From an uncultured Lachnospiraceae bacterium (GTDB lineage: Bacteria; Bacillota; Clostridia; Lachnospirales; Lachnospiraceae): a stretch of 14,366 nt of DNA. Within the stretch, counting starts at the first letter, position 1; every line of letters begins with the position of its first letter. The position numbers and the translations under genes are program-made. Below are positions 7,798-14,366 of this stretch, piece by piece. The stretch is taken from contig CACZQX010000055.1 of assembly GCA_902783445.1 (NCBI GenBank), positions 1-14,366 on the forward strand. Direction: 5' to 3'. The notes beneath the pieces were generated by a model. The model searched no databases, was not told where the DNA came from, and worked only from the letters and a program-made list of their open reading frames with translations.

Positions 7798-8640
7798 ATG
7801 GTTAAAACAGTTGGCGTAATAGGCGCAGGTACAATGGGTTCGGGTATTGCTCAGGTTTTCGCACAGGCAGGATGCAAAGTTATGCTTTGCGATATTAAAG
7901 AAGAATTTGCGGCAAACGGAAAAGCCAAAATCGCTAAAGGCTTTGAAAAAAGAATTGCAAAAGGCAAAATGGAGCAGGCTGATGCAGATAAGATTCTTGC
8001 AAACATCGAAACAGGTTTGAAAGATATCTGTACAGATTGCGACTTAATCGTTGAAGCAGCCATCGAAAGAATGGATCTTAAAAAAGAATGCTTCAAAGAA
8101 CTTCAGGCAATTGTTAAAAAAGATTGTGTATTCGCAACAAACACATCTTCACTTTCAATTACCGAAATCGCTAACGGTCTTGACAGACCTGTTATCGGTA
8201 TGCACTTCTTCAATCCTGCTCCTGCAATGAAGCTCGTTGAAGTTATTGCAGGTCTTAATACACCTGATTCATTGGTTGAAGATATCAAGAAACTTTCGGA
8301 AGAAATCGGAAAAACACCTGTACAGGTTAACGAAGGTCCGGGATTTGTTGTTAACAGAATCTTGGTTCCTATGATTAACGAAGGTATTGTAATTTTGGAA
8401 AACGGTATTTCAACCGTTGAAGGAATCGATACAGCTATGAAACTCGGTGCCAACCACCCAATGGGACCTTTGGAACTCGGCGATCTTATCGGACTTGACG
8501 TAGTTCTTGCAATTATGGAAGTTCTTTACGCTGAAACAGGCGATTCAAAATATCGTCCTGCAACATTGCTCAGAAAAATGGTTCGCGGCGGTAAGCTTGG
8601 CAGAAAAACAGGCATCGGTTTCTACGATTACTCAAAATAA
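7798..8640 (+). CDS. hbd: 3-hydroxybutyryl-CoA dehydrogenase
   Basis: This 280-residue enzyme reduces acetoacetyl-CoA to 3-hydroxybutyryl-CoA with a nicotinamide cofactor. The N-terminal Rossmann fold has 'VIGAGTMGSG' (GxGxxG at 9-14) and D32 at the end of beta-2, which favours NAD(H). Catalytic residues are visible: S117/S118 in 'NTSSLS', H136 in 'GMHFFNP', E148 in 'KLVEV', and N186 in 'PGFVVNR'. The C-terminal helical domain is complete ('MGPLELGDLIGLD', 'GRKTGIGFYDYS'). AGGAGG at 7784-7789 lies 8 bases before the ATG. It is the second gene of the operon and is separated from bcd by an 81-base gap with two hairpins. Confidence 0.96.
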   Translation: MVKTVGVIGAGTMGSGIAQVFAQAGCKVMLCDIKEEFAANGKAKIAKGFEKRIAKGKMEQADADKILANIETGLKDICTDCDLIVEAAIERMDLKKECFKELQAIVKKDCVFATNTSSLSITEIANGLDRPVIGMHFFNPAPAMKLVEVIAGLNTPDSLVEDIKKLSEEIGKTPVQVNEGPGFVVNRILVPMINEGIVILENGISTVEGIDTAMKLGANHPMGPLELGDLIGLDVVLAIMEVLYAETGDSKYRPATLLRKMVRGGKLGRKTGIGFYDYSK

Positions 8641-8650
8641 TAGCTTGCAA

Positions 8651-8686
8651 CCGACTTTATGTCGGATTAAGACGGCACAGTCTTAA
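8651..8686 (+). promoter_or_regulatory. Tandem hairpins between hbd and bcd
   Basis: Two perfect stems stand side by side. CCGAC/GTCGG (8651-8655/8661-8665) has a 5-base loop. TTAAGAC/GTCTTAA (8667-8673/8680-8686) has a 6-base loop. Neither is followed by a T tract, so they are unlikely to end transcription. They end 17 bases before the bcd ribosome site. They may mark RNA processing or protect the downstream mRNA. Confidence 0.5.
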
Positions 8687-8721
8687 ATTACGTGTTGTCG
8701 ATAAAGGAGGAAAAAAACACT

Positions 8722-9873
8722 ATGGATTTTACATTAAGTAAGCAGCATGAAATGGCAAGAAACCTCTTCAAAAACTTTGCTGAAAACGAAGTTAAACCTT
8801 TGGCACAAGAGGTTGATGAAACAGAACATTTCCCTGCAGACACAGTAGCTAAAATGGCAGAGCTCGGTTTCTTGGGTATTCCGATTCCTAAGGAATACGG
8901 CGGACAGGGTTGCGATATTCTTACATACGCTATGTGCGTTGAAGAATTATCAAAAGTTTGCGGTACAACAGGTGTTATTGTTTCGGCACATACATCTCTT
9001 TGCTGCGATCCTATTCTTACATATGGTACTGAAGAACAGAAACAGAAATACTTGGTTCCACTTGCAAAAGGTGAGAAACTCGGTGCTTTCGGTCTTACTG
9101 AGCCGGGCGCAGGTACAGATGCTCAGGGACAGCAGACAAAAGCCGTTCTTGACGGAGACGAATGGGTATTAAACGGCTCAAAATGCTTCATCACAAACGG
9201 TGAAAAAGCTGATGTTTACATCATCATCGCTGTTACGGGTAAAGTTGAAAAACGCGGTCGTGTTCAGAAAGAGATTTCTGCATTTATCGTAGAAAAAGGC
9301 ACACCGGGCTTTACATTCGGTACAAAAGAAAAGAAGATGGGTATCAGAGGTTCGGCTACATATGAACTTATTTTCACAGATTGCCGTATTCCAAAAGAAA
9401 ACCTTCTCGGTAAAAAAGGCGAAGGCTTCAAGATTGCTATGCATACTCTTGACGGTGGTCGTATCGGTATCGCTGCTCAGGCACTCGGTCTTGCACAGGG
9501 CGCTTTGGATGCAACAATCGCTTATACACAGGAAAGAAAACAGTTTGGTAAATCAATTGCCAAATTCCAGAATACACAGTTCCAGTTGGCAGACCTTCAT
9601 ACAAAAACAGAAGCTGCAAGACTTATGGTTTACAGAGCTGCAATGGCTAAAGCTACACAGAAAGTTTACTCTTTGGAAGCAGCTATGGCTAAACTTTGCG
9701 CAGCTGAAGTTGCTATGGAAGTTACAACAAAATGTGTACAGTTACATGGTGGTTACGGTTATATCAGAGAATACGATGTTGAACGTATGATGAGAGATGC
9801 CAAGATTACAGAAATCTACGAAGGTACTTCAGAAGTTCAGCGTATGGTTATTTCTGCAAACATCATTAAATAA
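8722..9873 (+). CDS. bcd: Butyryl-CoA dehydrogenase
   Basis: This 383-residue FAD enzyme of the acyl-CoA dehydrogenase family reduces crotonyl-CoA to butyryl-CoA. Both family signatures are present: 'GAFGLTEPGAGTD' (121-133) and the C-terminal 'QLHGGYGYIREYDVERMMRD' (340-359). The catalytic base is E367 in 'EIYEGTSEVQR', the position used by short-chain enzymes. AAGGAGG at 8704-8710 fixes the ATG at 8722; a GTG at 8692 lies upstream of that site and is rejected. With EtfAB next door it very likely forms the electron-bifurcating complex that uses NADH to reduce crotonyl-CoA and ferredoxin. Glutamine is coded by CAG 18 times and CAA once, a bias fitting strong expression. Confidence 0.96.
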   Translation: MDFTLSKQHEMARNLFKNFAENEVKPLAQEVDETEHFPADTVAKMAELGFLGIPIPKEYGGQGCDILTYAMCVEELSKVCGTTGVIVSAHTSLCCDPILTYGTEEQKQKYLVPLAKGEKLGAFGLTEPGAGTDAQGQQTKAVLDGDEWVLNGSKCFITNGEKADVYIIIAVTGKVEKRGRVQKEISAFIVEKGTPGFTFGTKEKKMGIRGSATYELIFTDCRIPKENLLGKKGEGFKIAMHTLDGGRIGIAAQALGLAQGALDATIAYTQERKQFGKSIAKFQNTQFQLADLHTKTEAARLMVYRAAMAKATQKVYSLEAAMAKLCAAEVAMEVTTKCVQLHGGYGYIREYDVERMMRDAKITEIYEGTSEVQRMVISANIIK

Positions 9874-9885
9874 GGAGGTCTCACC

Positions 9886-10671
9886 GTGAAAGTAGTAGTA
9901 TGTGTAAAACAGGTACCTGATACAAAGGGTGGCGTTAAGTTTAACCCGGACGGTACATTAGATAGAGGCGCAATGCTTACAATTATGAACCCTGATGATA
10001 AAGCAGGTTTGGAAGCAGCCTTAAGACTTAAAGACCAGTATGGCGCTGAAGTTACAGTAGTAACAATGGGTCTTCCAAAAGCCGAAGAAGTTCTTCGTGA
10101 AGCTATGGCAATGGGCGCAGATAAAGGTATTCTTGTAACTGATAGATGTCTTGGTGGTGCCGACACATGGGCAACATCAACAACAATTTCAGGTGCATTA
10201 AGAAACTTGGATTATGACCTTATCATTACAGGTCGTCAGGCTATCGACGGTGATACTGCTCAGGTTGGTCCTCAGATTGCAGAACACCTTGGTATTCCTG
10301 TAATTTCTTACGCTGAAGACCTTAAAGTTGAAGGCGATAAGATTATTGTTAAACGTCAGTATGAAGACAGACATCACATTATCGAAGCTAAGATGCCATG
10401 TCTTATTACAGCACTTGCAGAATTAAACGATCCACGTTATATGACTCCGGGTGGAATCTTTGATGCTTACAATGCTGAAATCACAACATGGAACAGAGCA
10501 GACCTTAAAGATATCGATGATTCGGATCTCGGTCTTAACGGTTCTCCTACAAAGATTGCAAAAGCATCCGATAAAGTTCGTAAAGGTGCGGGCGAGAAAA
10601 TCGTTCCTGATTCACCTGACGAAGGTGTAGATTACATCATGGACAAATTATTAACTAAACATATCATATAA
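9886..10671 (+). CDS. etfB: Electron transfer flavoprotein, beta subunit
   Basis: This 261-residue subunit partners EtfA and Bcd. The N-terminus 'MKVVVCVKQVPDT' is characteristic. The segment 'GRQAIDGDTAQVGPQ' (116-130) is the FAD-binding stretch in which bifurcating ETFs bind a second FAD, where other ETFs hold AMP. This supports an NADH-oxidising, bifurcating role (family knowledge plus inference). The 'DPRYMTPGGIFDAY' region near 186-199 is also typical. The start is GTG at 9886, set by AGGAGGT at 9873-9879, which overlaps the bcd stop codon; the two genes are tightly coupled. The etfA start lies 24 bases downstream of its stop. Confidence 0.95.
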   Translation: MKVVVCVKQVPDTKGGVKFNPDGTLDRGAMLTIMNPDDKAGLEAALRLKDQYGAEVTVVTMGLPKAEEVLREAMAMGADKGILVTDRCLGGADTWATSTTISGALRNLDYDLIITGRQAIDGDTAQVGPQIAEHLGIPVISYAEDLKVEGDKIIVKRQYEDRHHIIEAKMPCLITALAELNDPRYMTPGGIFDAYNAEITTWNRADLKDIDDSDLGLNGSPTKIAKASDKVRKGAGEKIVPDSPDEGVDYIMDKLLTKHII

Positions 10672-10695
10672 TTGGGAAAGAGTGGTGAATTTAAG

Positions 10696-11757
10696 ATGGC
10701 AGAAATGGATAAAGCATTAAGAGAGCAGTACAAAGGCGTATTTGTATTCGCTCAACAGGTAGATAATACACTTGGCAGCATTGCCTTTGAATTAGTCGGA
10801 AAAGCTAAAGATTTAGCAAAAGACTTAGATACAGAAGTAACAGCGGTTCTTCTCGGACATAATGTTAAAGATCTTGCAAAACCTTTGGCAGAATATGGTG
10901 CAGACAGAATTATCGTTGTTGACGATCCTGCACTTGAAACATATATGACCGAACCATATACACATGCACTTGCTTCGGTTATTAACGAGTTCAAACCGGA
11001 AATCATGTTGGTTGGTGCTACAGCAATCGGACGTGACCTTGGTCCTTGCGTTTCAGCAAGAGTTAAGACAGGTCTTACAGCAGACTGTACATCACTTGAT
11101 ATCGGTGATTTCCCACTCGTTGCTCAGCCGGGCAAAGAGCAGCTCCACAAACAGTTACTCATGACACGTCCTGCATTCGGTGGTAACACAATCGCTACTA
11201 TCGCTTGCCCTTACAACCGTCCTCAGATGGCTACTGTAAGACCGGGTGTTATGCAGAAACTCGAGCCTAACAAAGGCGCAGAAGCTAACATTGTTGAATA
11301 CAATCCGGGCTTTGAAAGAAACTGCAAATATGTTGATATCAAAGAAGTTGTTAAGGCTGTCAGCCAGACAGTTGATATTATGGATGCAAAAATCCTTGTA
11401 TCAGGCGGTCGTGGTGTCGGCTCACCTGAAAACTTCAAAATCTTGGAAGATCTTGCAGATGCAATCGGCGGTACAGTATCTTGCTCACGTGCGGTTGTAG
11501 ATTCAGGCTGGAAACCAAAAGACCTTCAGGTTGGACAGACAGGTAAAACAGTTCGTCCTCAGGTTTACTTTGCAATCGGTATCTCAGGTGCTATTCAGCA
11601 CGTTGCCGGTATGGAAGAATCAGACCTTATTATCGCAATCAACAAAGATGAAGACGCTCCAATCTTTGACGTAGCTGATTACGGTATTGTAGGTGATTTG
11701 AACAAGATTGTTCCGGGACTTACAGCAAAAATCAAAGAAGCAATTGCAAACAAATAG
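10696..11757 (+). CDS. etfA: Electron transfer flavoprotein, alpha subunit
   Basis: This is a 353-residue FAD protein. The C-terminal FAD domain is complete: 'SGGRGVGS' (236-243), 'SRAVVDSGW' (264-272), 'QTGKTV' (281-286), 'GISGAIQH' (295-302) and 'IAINKD' (313-318). It carries the flavin that shuttles electrons to Bcd. The start is chosen at ATG 10696, with GGTGA at 10684-10688 as ribosome site. The TTG at 10672 directly after the etfB stop has no upstream site, and an ATG three codons further in is also possible. It is the last gene of the operon and is followed by a strong terminator. Confidence 0.94.
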   Translation: MAEMDKALREQYKGVFVFAQQVDNTLGSIAFELVGKAKDLAKDLDTEVTAVLLGHNVKDLAKPLAEYGADRIIVVDDPALETYMTEPYTHALASVINEFKPEIMLVGATAIGRDLGPCVSARVKTGLTADCTSLDIGDFPLVAQPGKEQLHKQLLMTRPAFGGNTIATIACPYNRPQMATVRPGVMQKLEPNKGAEANIVEYNPGFERNCKYVDIKEVVKAVSQTVDIMDAKILVSGGRGVGSPENFKILEDLADAIGGTVSCSRAVVDSGWKPKDLQVGQTGKTVRPQVYFAIGISGAIQHVAGMEESDLIIAINKDEDAPIFDVADYGIVGDLNKIVPGLTAKIKEAIANK

Positions 11758-11774
11758 TCAATAATGGCTTATTG

Positions 11775-11807
11775 GGCGGCACTTCTCGTTGAAGTGTCGC
11801 CTTTCTT
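11775..11807 (+). terminator. Rho-independent terminator of the butyryl-CoA operon
   Basis: GGCGGCACTTC (11775-11785) pairs with GAAGTGTCGCC (11791-11801) over 11 base pairs with one G-U, around a TCGTT loop, followed by TTTCTT. It lies 18 bases after the etfA stop. Confidence 0.93.
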
Positions 11808-11821
11808 ATGTCTATTTGTAT

Positions 11822-11850
11822 TTGCGAAGAATATCTAAATATGATAGAAT
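11822..11850 (+). promoter_or_regulatory. Promoter of the small unit between etfA and the sensor phosphatase
   Basis: TTGCGA (11822-11827), a 17-base spacer, and TAGAAT (11845-11850) with the TG extension at 11842-11843. It is the best overall promoter in the window. Transcription should begin near 11857, between two terminators. Confidence 0.6.
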
Positions 11851-11861
11851 ATTATTGTTAA

Positions 11862-12023
11862 ATGCAATATATATTAGGGGTTTTTGCATTTTTGGGGGTT
11901 GCATTTATGGTTAGTAGAACTATGCTTGGGCATTCAAGCTTGAAGGCGGATAGTTTTAATAATTTATTATTCGTTTTACAGTTTGTTGAGACTGTTAATT
12001 TTGAATATAGAAAAATATTGTAA
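11862..12023 (+). CDS. Possible 53-residue membrane microprotein
   Basis: I do not recognise this frame. It begins at ATG 11862 and stops at the base of a terminator. The first 17 residues (MQYILGVFAFLGVAFMV) are strongly hydrophobic and could span the membrane. The rest is a mixed polar/hydrophobic tail ending 'NFEYRKIL'. The promoter just upstream would start transcription about 5 bases before this ATG, so the mRNA would be nearly leaderless and has no ribosome site there. An in-frame ATG at 11907 is preceded by GGGGGT (11894-11899) at good spacing and would give a 38-residue protein without the hydrophobic segment. GGG glycine codons are frequent. The region may instead be a non-coding RNA, and the two readings cannot be separated by eye. 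Confidence 0.35.
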   Translation: MQYILGVFAFLGVAFMVSRTMLGHSSLKADSFNNLLFVLQFVETVNFEYRKIL

Positions 12024-12058
12024 AGAATCGGTTTTTTGAGACTGATTCTTTTTGTTTT
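12022..12058 (+). terminator. Rho-independent terminator of the small unit
   Basis: AAAGAATCGGT (12022-12032) pairs with ACTGATTCTTT (12041-12051) with one G-U pair, around the 8-base loop TTTTTGAG, followed by TTGTTTT. The remaining 81 bases to the next gene show no clear promoter. Confidence 0.85.
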
Positions 12059-12139
12059 AAAGAAAACTATTAAAAGCAAGAACAGTTAGTAGGTTGTTTA
12101 TAAGGCTAAAAGTGAAAACATTATAAAATTGGAGTAGCC

Positions 12140-14311
12140 ATGAAGAAACATTCAATAAGCGTCACAAAAGGAATAGCGGGAAAGATGATAAAGGCTTTTA
12201 TCGTTTTTTCACTTGCCATGGGGTTAACTTACCTCATTGTTTTTGCTGTCCAACTTACAGGTTTACATAATTTGATTAAATCGGATGAGAAAGAACAACT
12301 TGAATTTGTGGCATCACAATCGGAAGAAACCATGATGTCAATTGCAGAAGAAAACTTGCGAGTGCGCATTAAATGGGCGACTGACCGAGTAGATGATGAG
12401 TTTTGGATAGCAGGGCATGAACTTAAGATGCTTCAAAACCAGGTAGAAGATATTTATAAGAATCCGGATAATTACGGAAGAAAAGCGGTATATCCTCCGA
12501 GTAAAGACAATGCCGGAGTGGCAACACTACAGCTCCTGTCTTCCATCGGCTATGATAATATCCCTACTGAAGCTATGGAAGAGATGGAACGTCTTGCAAA
12601 TCTCGAACCAATGCTTAAAGAATTTGTTACAAGAAGTGATTTTAACGTGGATATAGGTGTAGCCGGTTTGAAAGGTTTGGCCTTGGATATGGACAAACTG
12701 TCGGATAAGAAAGTACTTGATGACGGAAGCATTATACCGGTAGATGTAAGCGATCAGCCTTGGTACACGGGTGCCGTGGAACGTGGTGAATTAATCTTTT
12801 ATCCGATACATAGCCTTTTGTATGATTTTGATGAAGTGGCTTTTGCGGTTCCGGTATATGTGGACGGTGAGTTGAAAGCGGTTATACAAGGATCGTTAAA
12901 AACCGACTATATTAGGGAAACACTTGAAAACAGCAAGCTTGGAGAGACAGGATTTACAGTGCTTATAAGCGATCAAGGTCAGCTTGCTTGCTCTTCAAAG
13001 ACTTCCGGAGAACTTATGTATTCGGATGATTTGGACCGAGATATAAGAGAATATGTTAATCCGCAACTTAAAGATGCAATAGATAAGGCATTGTCGGGTG
13101 AAACCGGTGTTACAAGGGTTTTGGTTGATGGTAAAGATTACTATGCCGCTTACGGCTATTCGCGTTCGTGTAAATGGGCACAAATCAGTTTTATATCCGT
13201 TGACGAAGTTAAGCATCCGACAAACGAATTGCTGGATGACATGAACACCTTATCCGAAAAAAGCTTAGCGGATCAGAATATAGCCTTTAAAAAAGCGGCC
13301 GCTATTGTCCTGGGGGCTTTTGTAATAATTGTTGTGATTGCGATTATTCTTGTTAGAAAAACGGCAAAGAAACGTGTCAGACCGATAAGCAAAATGGCCG
13401 AGTATGTATCCGATATTTCTCGTGAAAACATGTCATTTGAAATGGATGAATCATACAAAACCGGAGACGAGATACAGCTTCTTGCGGAAAGTTTCGAGGC
13501 CTTTTCGGAGAGTATACATAAGTATTTAAACGGCATTGTATCCATTATGTCCGAAAAGCAAAGGGTTACCACAGAGCTTGCTTTGGCAAATCGTATTCAG
13601 GCAGATATGCTGCCGAGCAAATTCCCGGCATTTCCGGAAAGAAAAGATTTTAACATTTATGCAAGCATGACTCCTGCAAAAGAAGTAGGCGGAGACTTCT
13701 ATGATTTCTTCTTTGCGGGTGATGATAAACTTGCCATGGTAATAGCGGATGTTTCGGGAAAGGGCATTCCTGCGGCTATGTTTATGATGATGGCAAAAAC
13801 CATGATTCAGACTCAACTTGTTGCAAATTATGATGTTCACAAGGTATTGGAAGTAGTTAACAACTCAATTTGTTCCAATAACAGGGAAAAGATGTTTGTT
13901 ACGGTATGGGTCGGTATCTTGGATTTGAAAAGCGGATTGCTTACGGCATCCAATGCCGGACACGAGTATCCGATATTTAAAGAACCGGATGGTAATTTTG
14001 AAATTATTAAAGATAAACACGGTTTTGTAATCGGTGGTAAGAAAAATATGAAATATACCGAATACGAAATACAGATGAAAGCGGGATCAAAGCTGTTTGT
14101 TTATACTGACGGCGTGCCGGAAGCTATGAATGAAGACGGTAAACTCTTCGGTATGGAAAGAACGGTAACGGCTTTAAATAAAGCCAAGGATGCATCTGCC
14201 GAAACGATACTTAAAACAGTGGAAAAAGATGTAAGAGAATATGTTGGAAGCGCCGAACAGTTTGATGATCTTACAATGTTATGTATAGAATATTTTGGTA
14301 AACAGGAGTAG
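12140..14311 (+). CDS. Membrane sensor with Cache-like domain, HAMP and SpoIIE/PP2C serine phosphatase
   Basis: This 723-residue signalling protein is complete. Its order is membrane segment 1 (about 18-40), an extracellular sensor (about 45-383), membrane segment 2 (about 385-405), HAMP (about 406-463), a helical linker with 'LALANRIQADMLPSKFP' (480-496), and a PP2C/SpoIIE phosphatase (about 505-718). The sensor has a double-Cache appearance ('DQPWYTGA' at 205-212, 'GYSRSCKWAQISF' near 339). Metal-binding acidic residues are intact: D519 and D522 in 'EVGGDFYDFF', D537 in 'DVSGKG', D657 in 'YTDGVPE', D709 and D710 in 'QFDDLTM'. Such proteins usually dephosphorylate an STAS-domain anti-anti-sigma factor and so control a sigma factor; the partner is not in the window. 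GGAG at 12131-12134 sets the ATG. The ligand is unknown. Confidence 0.92.
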   Translation: MKKHSISVTKGIAGKMIKAFIVFSLAMGLTYLIVFAVQLTGLHNLIKSDEKEQLEFVASQSEETMMSIAEENLRVRIKWATDRVDDEFWIAGHELKMLQNQVEDIYKNPDNYGRKAVYPPSKDNAGVATLQLLSSIGYDNIPTEAMEEMERLANLEPMLKEFVTRSDFNVDIGVAGLKGLALDMDKLSDKKVLDDGSIIPVDVSDQPWYTGAVERGELIFYPIHSLLYDFDEVAFAVPVYVDGELKAVIQGSLKTDYIRETLENSKLGETGFTVLISDQGQLACSSKTSGELMYSDDLDRDIREYVNPQLKDAIDKALSGETGVTRVLVDGKDYYAAYGYSRSCKWAQISFISVDEVKHPTNELLDDMNTLSEKSLADQNIAFKKAAAIVLGAFVIIVVIAIILVRKTAKKRVRPISKMAEYVSDISRENMSFEMDESYKTGDEIQLLAESFEAFSESIHKYLNGIVSIMSEKQRVTTELALANRIQADMLPSKFPAFPERKDFNIYASMTPAKEVGGDFYDFFFAGDDKLAMVIADVSGKGIPAAMFMMMAKTMIQTQLVANYDVHKVLEVVNNSICSNNREKMFVTVWVGILDLKSGLLTASNAGHEYPIFKEPDGNFEIIKDKHGFVIGGKKNMKYTEYEIQMKAGSKLFVYTDGVPEAMNEDGKLFGMERTVTALNKAKDASAETILKTVEKDVREYVGSAEQFDDLTMLCIEYFGKQE

Positions 14312-14315
14312 TTTT

Positions 14316-14366
14316 ATGAAGTCGCCTTCGAAGATATTGCCGAAAGGCTTGGCCGGAAAATTAATA
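14316..14366 (+). CDS. Start of a second sensor-phosphatase-like protein (cut by window end)
   Basis: Seventeen codons are visible before the window ends. The N-terminus MKSPSKILPKGLAGKLI resembles that of the preceding gene (MKKHSISVTKGIAGKMI), sharing the K-G-x-A-G-K-x-I core just before the first membrane segment. AGGAG at 14304-14308, overlapping the end of the upstream gene, sets the ATG; the gap between the genes is four bases. This suggests a paralogue in the same operon, but only the extreme N-terminus supports it. Confidence 0.6.
   Translation, partial: MKSPSKILPKGLAGKLI

Larger units (their letters stand above)
11857..12058 (+). ncRNA. Possible small structured RNA (alternative to the microprotein)
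   Basis: A promoter at 11822-11850 and a terminator at 12022-12058 define a transcript of about 200 bases. It contains a GCTTG/CAAGC hairpin (11924-11928/11935-11939) and a perfect 12-base palindrome TTCAAGCTTGAA (11933-11944). A further hairpin (11978-11995) has a loop that nearly repeats the terminator loop. It matches no RNA family I can name. A transcript may carry the short frame at 11862, act as RNA, or both. Confidence 0.35.

Noticed and set aside
8692..8721. GTG start giving a longer Bcd
   Set aside because: It lies upstream of the clear AAGGAGG at 8704-8710, which fits the ATG at 8722. The extra ten residues are not part of the family.
10672..10695. TTG start giving EtfA eight more residues
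   Set aside because: There is no ribosome site before it. The ATG at 10696 has GGTGA at good spacing.
11858..12079. 73-codon minus-strand frame across the small unit
   Set aside because: It runs against the promoter and terminator of the unit and has a low-complexity lysine/leucine/asparagine composition. It is probably a shadow.
12098..12127. TATAAG and TATAAA boxes as promoters of the sensor phosphatase
   Set aside because: Neither has a plausible -35, and the second would leave almost no leader before the ribosome site.
1..14366. CRISPR arrays, insertion sequences, tRNA or rRNA genes
   Set aside because: No regularly spaced repeats, transposase frames, terminal inverted repeats or tRNA-like cloverleaves were seen.

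Overview
All genes in this window read left to right on the + strand. The low GC content, the strong AGGAGG ribosome binding sites, QueH-type queuosine maturation and a crotonyl-CoA-to-butyryl-CoA operon point to an anaerobic, probably butyrate-forming member of the Clostridia (Bacillota). Nothing in the window fixes the genus.

Region 1 (27-5555) is a tight cell-division and cell-wall cluster: zapA, a long U32-family protein, a SEDS (FtsW/RodA) glycosyltransferase and a class B penicillin-binding protein. The genes overlap by 35 bases, abut, or overlap by 4 bases, so they are very likely co-transcribed. The SEDS and PBP proteins form the usual polymerase/transpeptidase pair, and ZapA ties the cluster to the FtsZ ring. 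Region 2 (5556-6818) holds a small NUDIX hydrolase closed by a strong terminator, then queH with its own promoter.

Region 3 (about 6829-11807) is a complete unit: promoter, about 108-base leader with a candidate Rex operator and hairpins, crt, hbd, bcd, etfB, etfA, and a strong terminator. It encodes conversion of acetoacetyl-CoA to butyryl-CoA, with the Bcd/EtfAB complex expected to couple crotonyl-CoA reduction to ferredoxin reduction. Thiolase is not in the operon or elsewhere in the window. The glutamine codon use of bcd differs sharply from that of queH, as expected for strong expression.

Region 4 (11808-12139) looks like an intergenic gap, but it carries its own promoter (11822-11850), a 53-codon open frame (11862-12023) and an intrinsic terminator (12022-12058). 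It also has two hairpins with nearly identical 8-base loops. It is either a microprotein gene or a small structured RNA, and is the least explained part of the window.

Region 5 (12140-end) is a membrane-anchored sensor with a periplasmic-side Cache-like domain, a HAMP domain and a SpoIIE-type PP2C phosphatase. Four bases later comes the start of a second gene whose first 17 residues resemble the start of this one, which suggests a tandem pair of sensor phosphatases.
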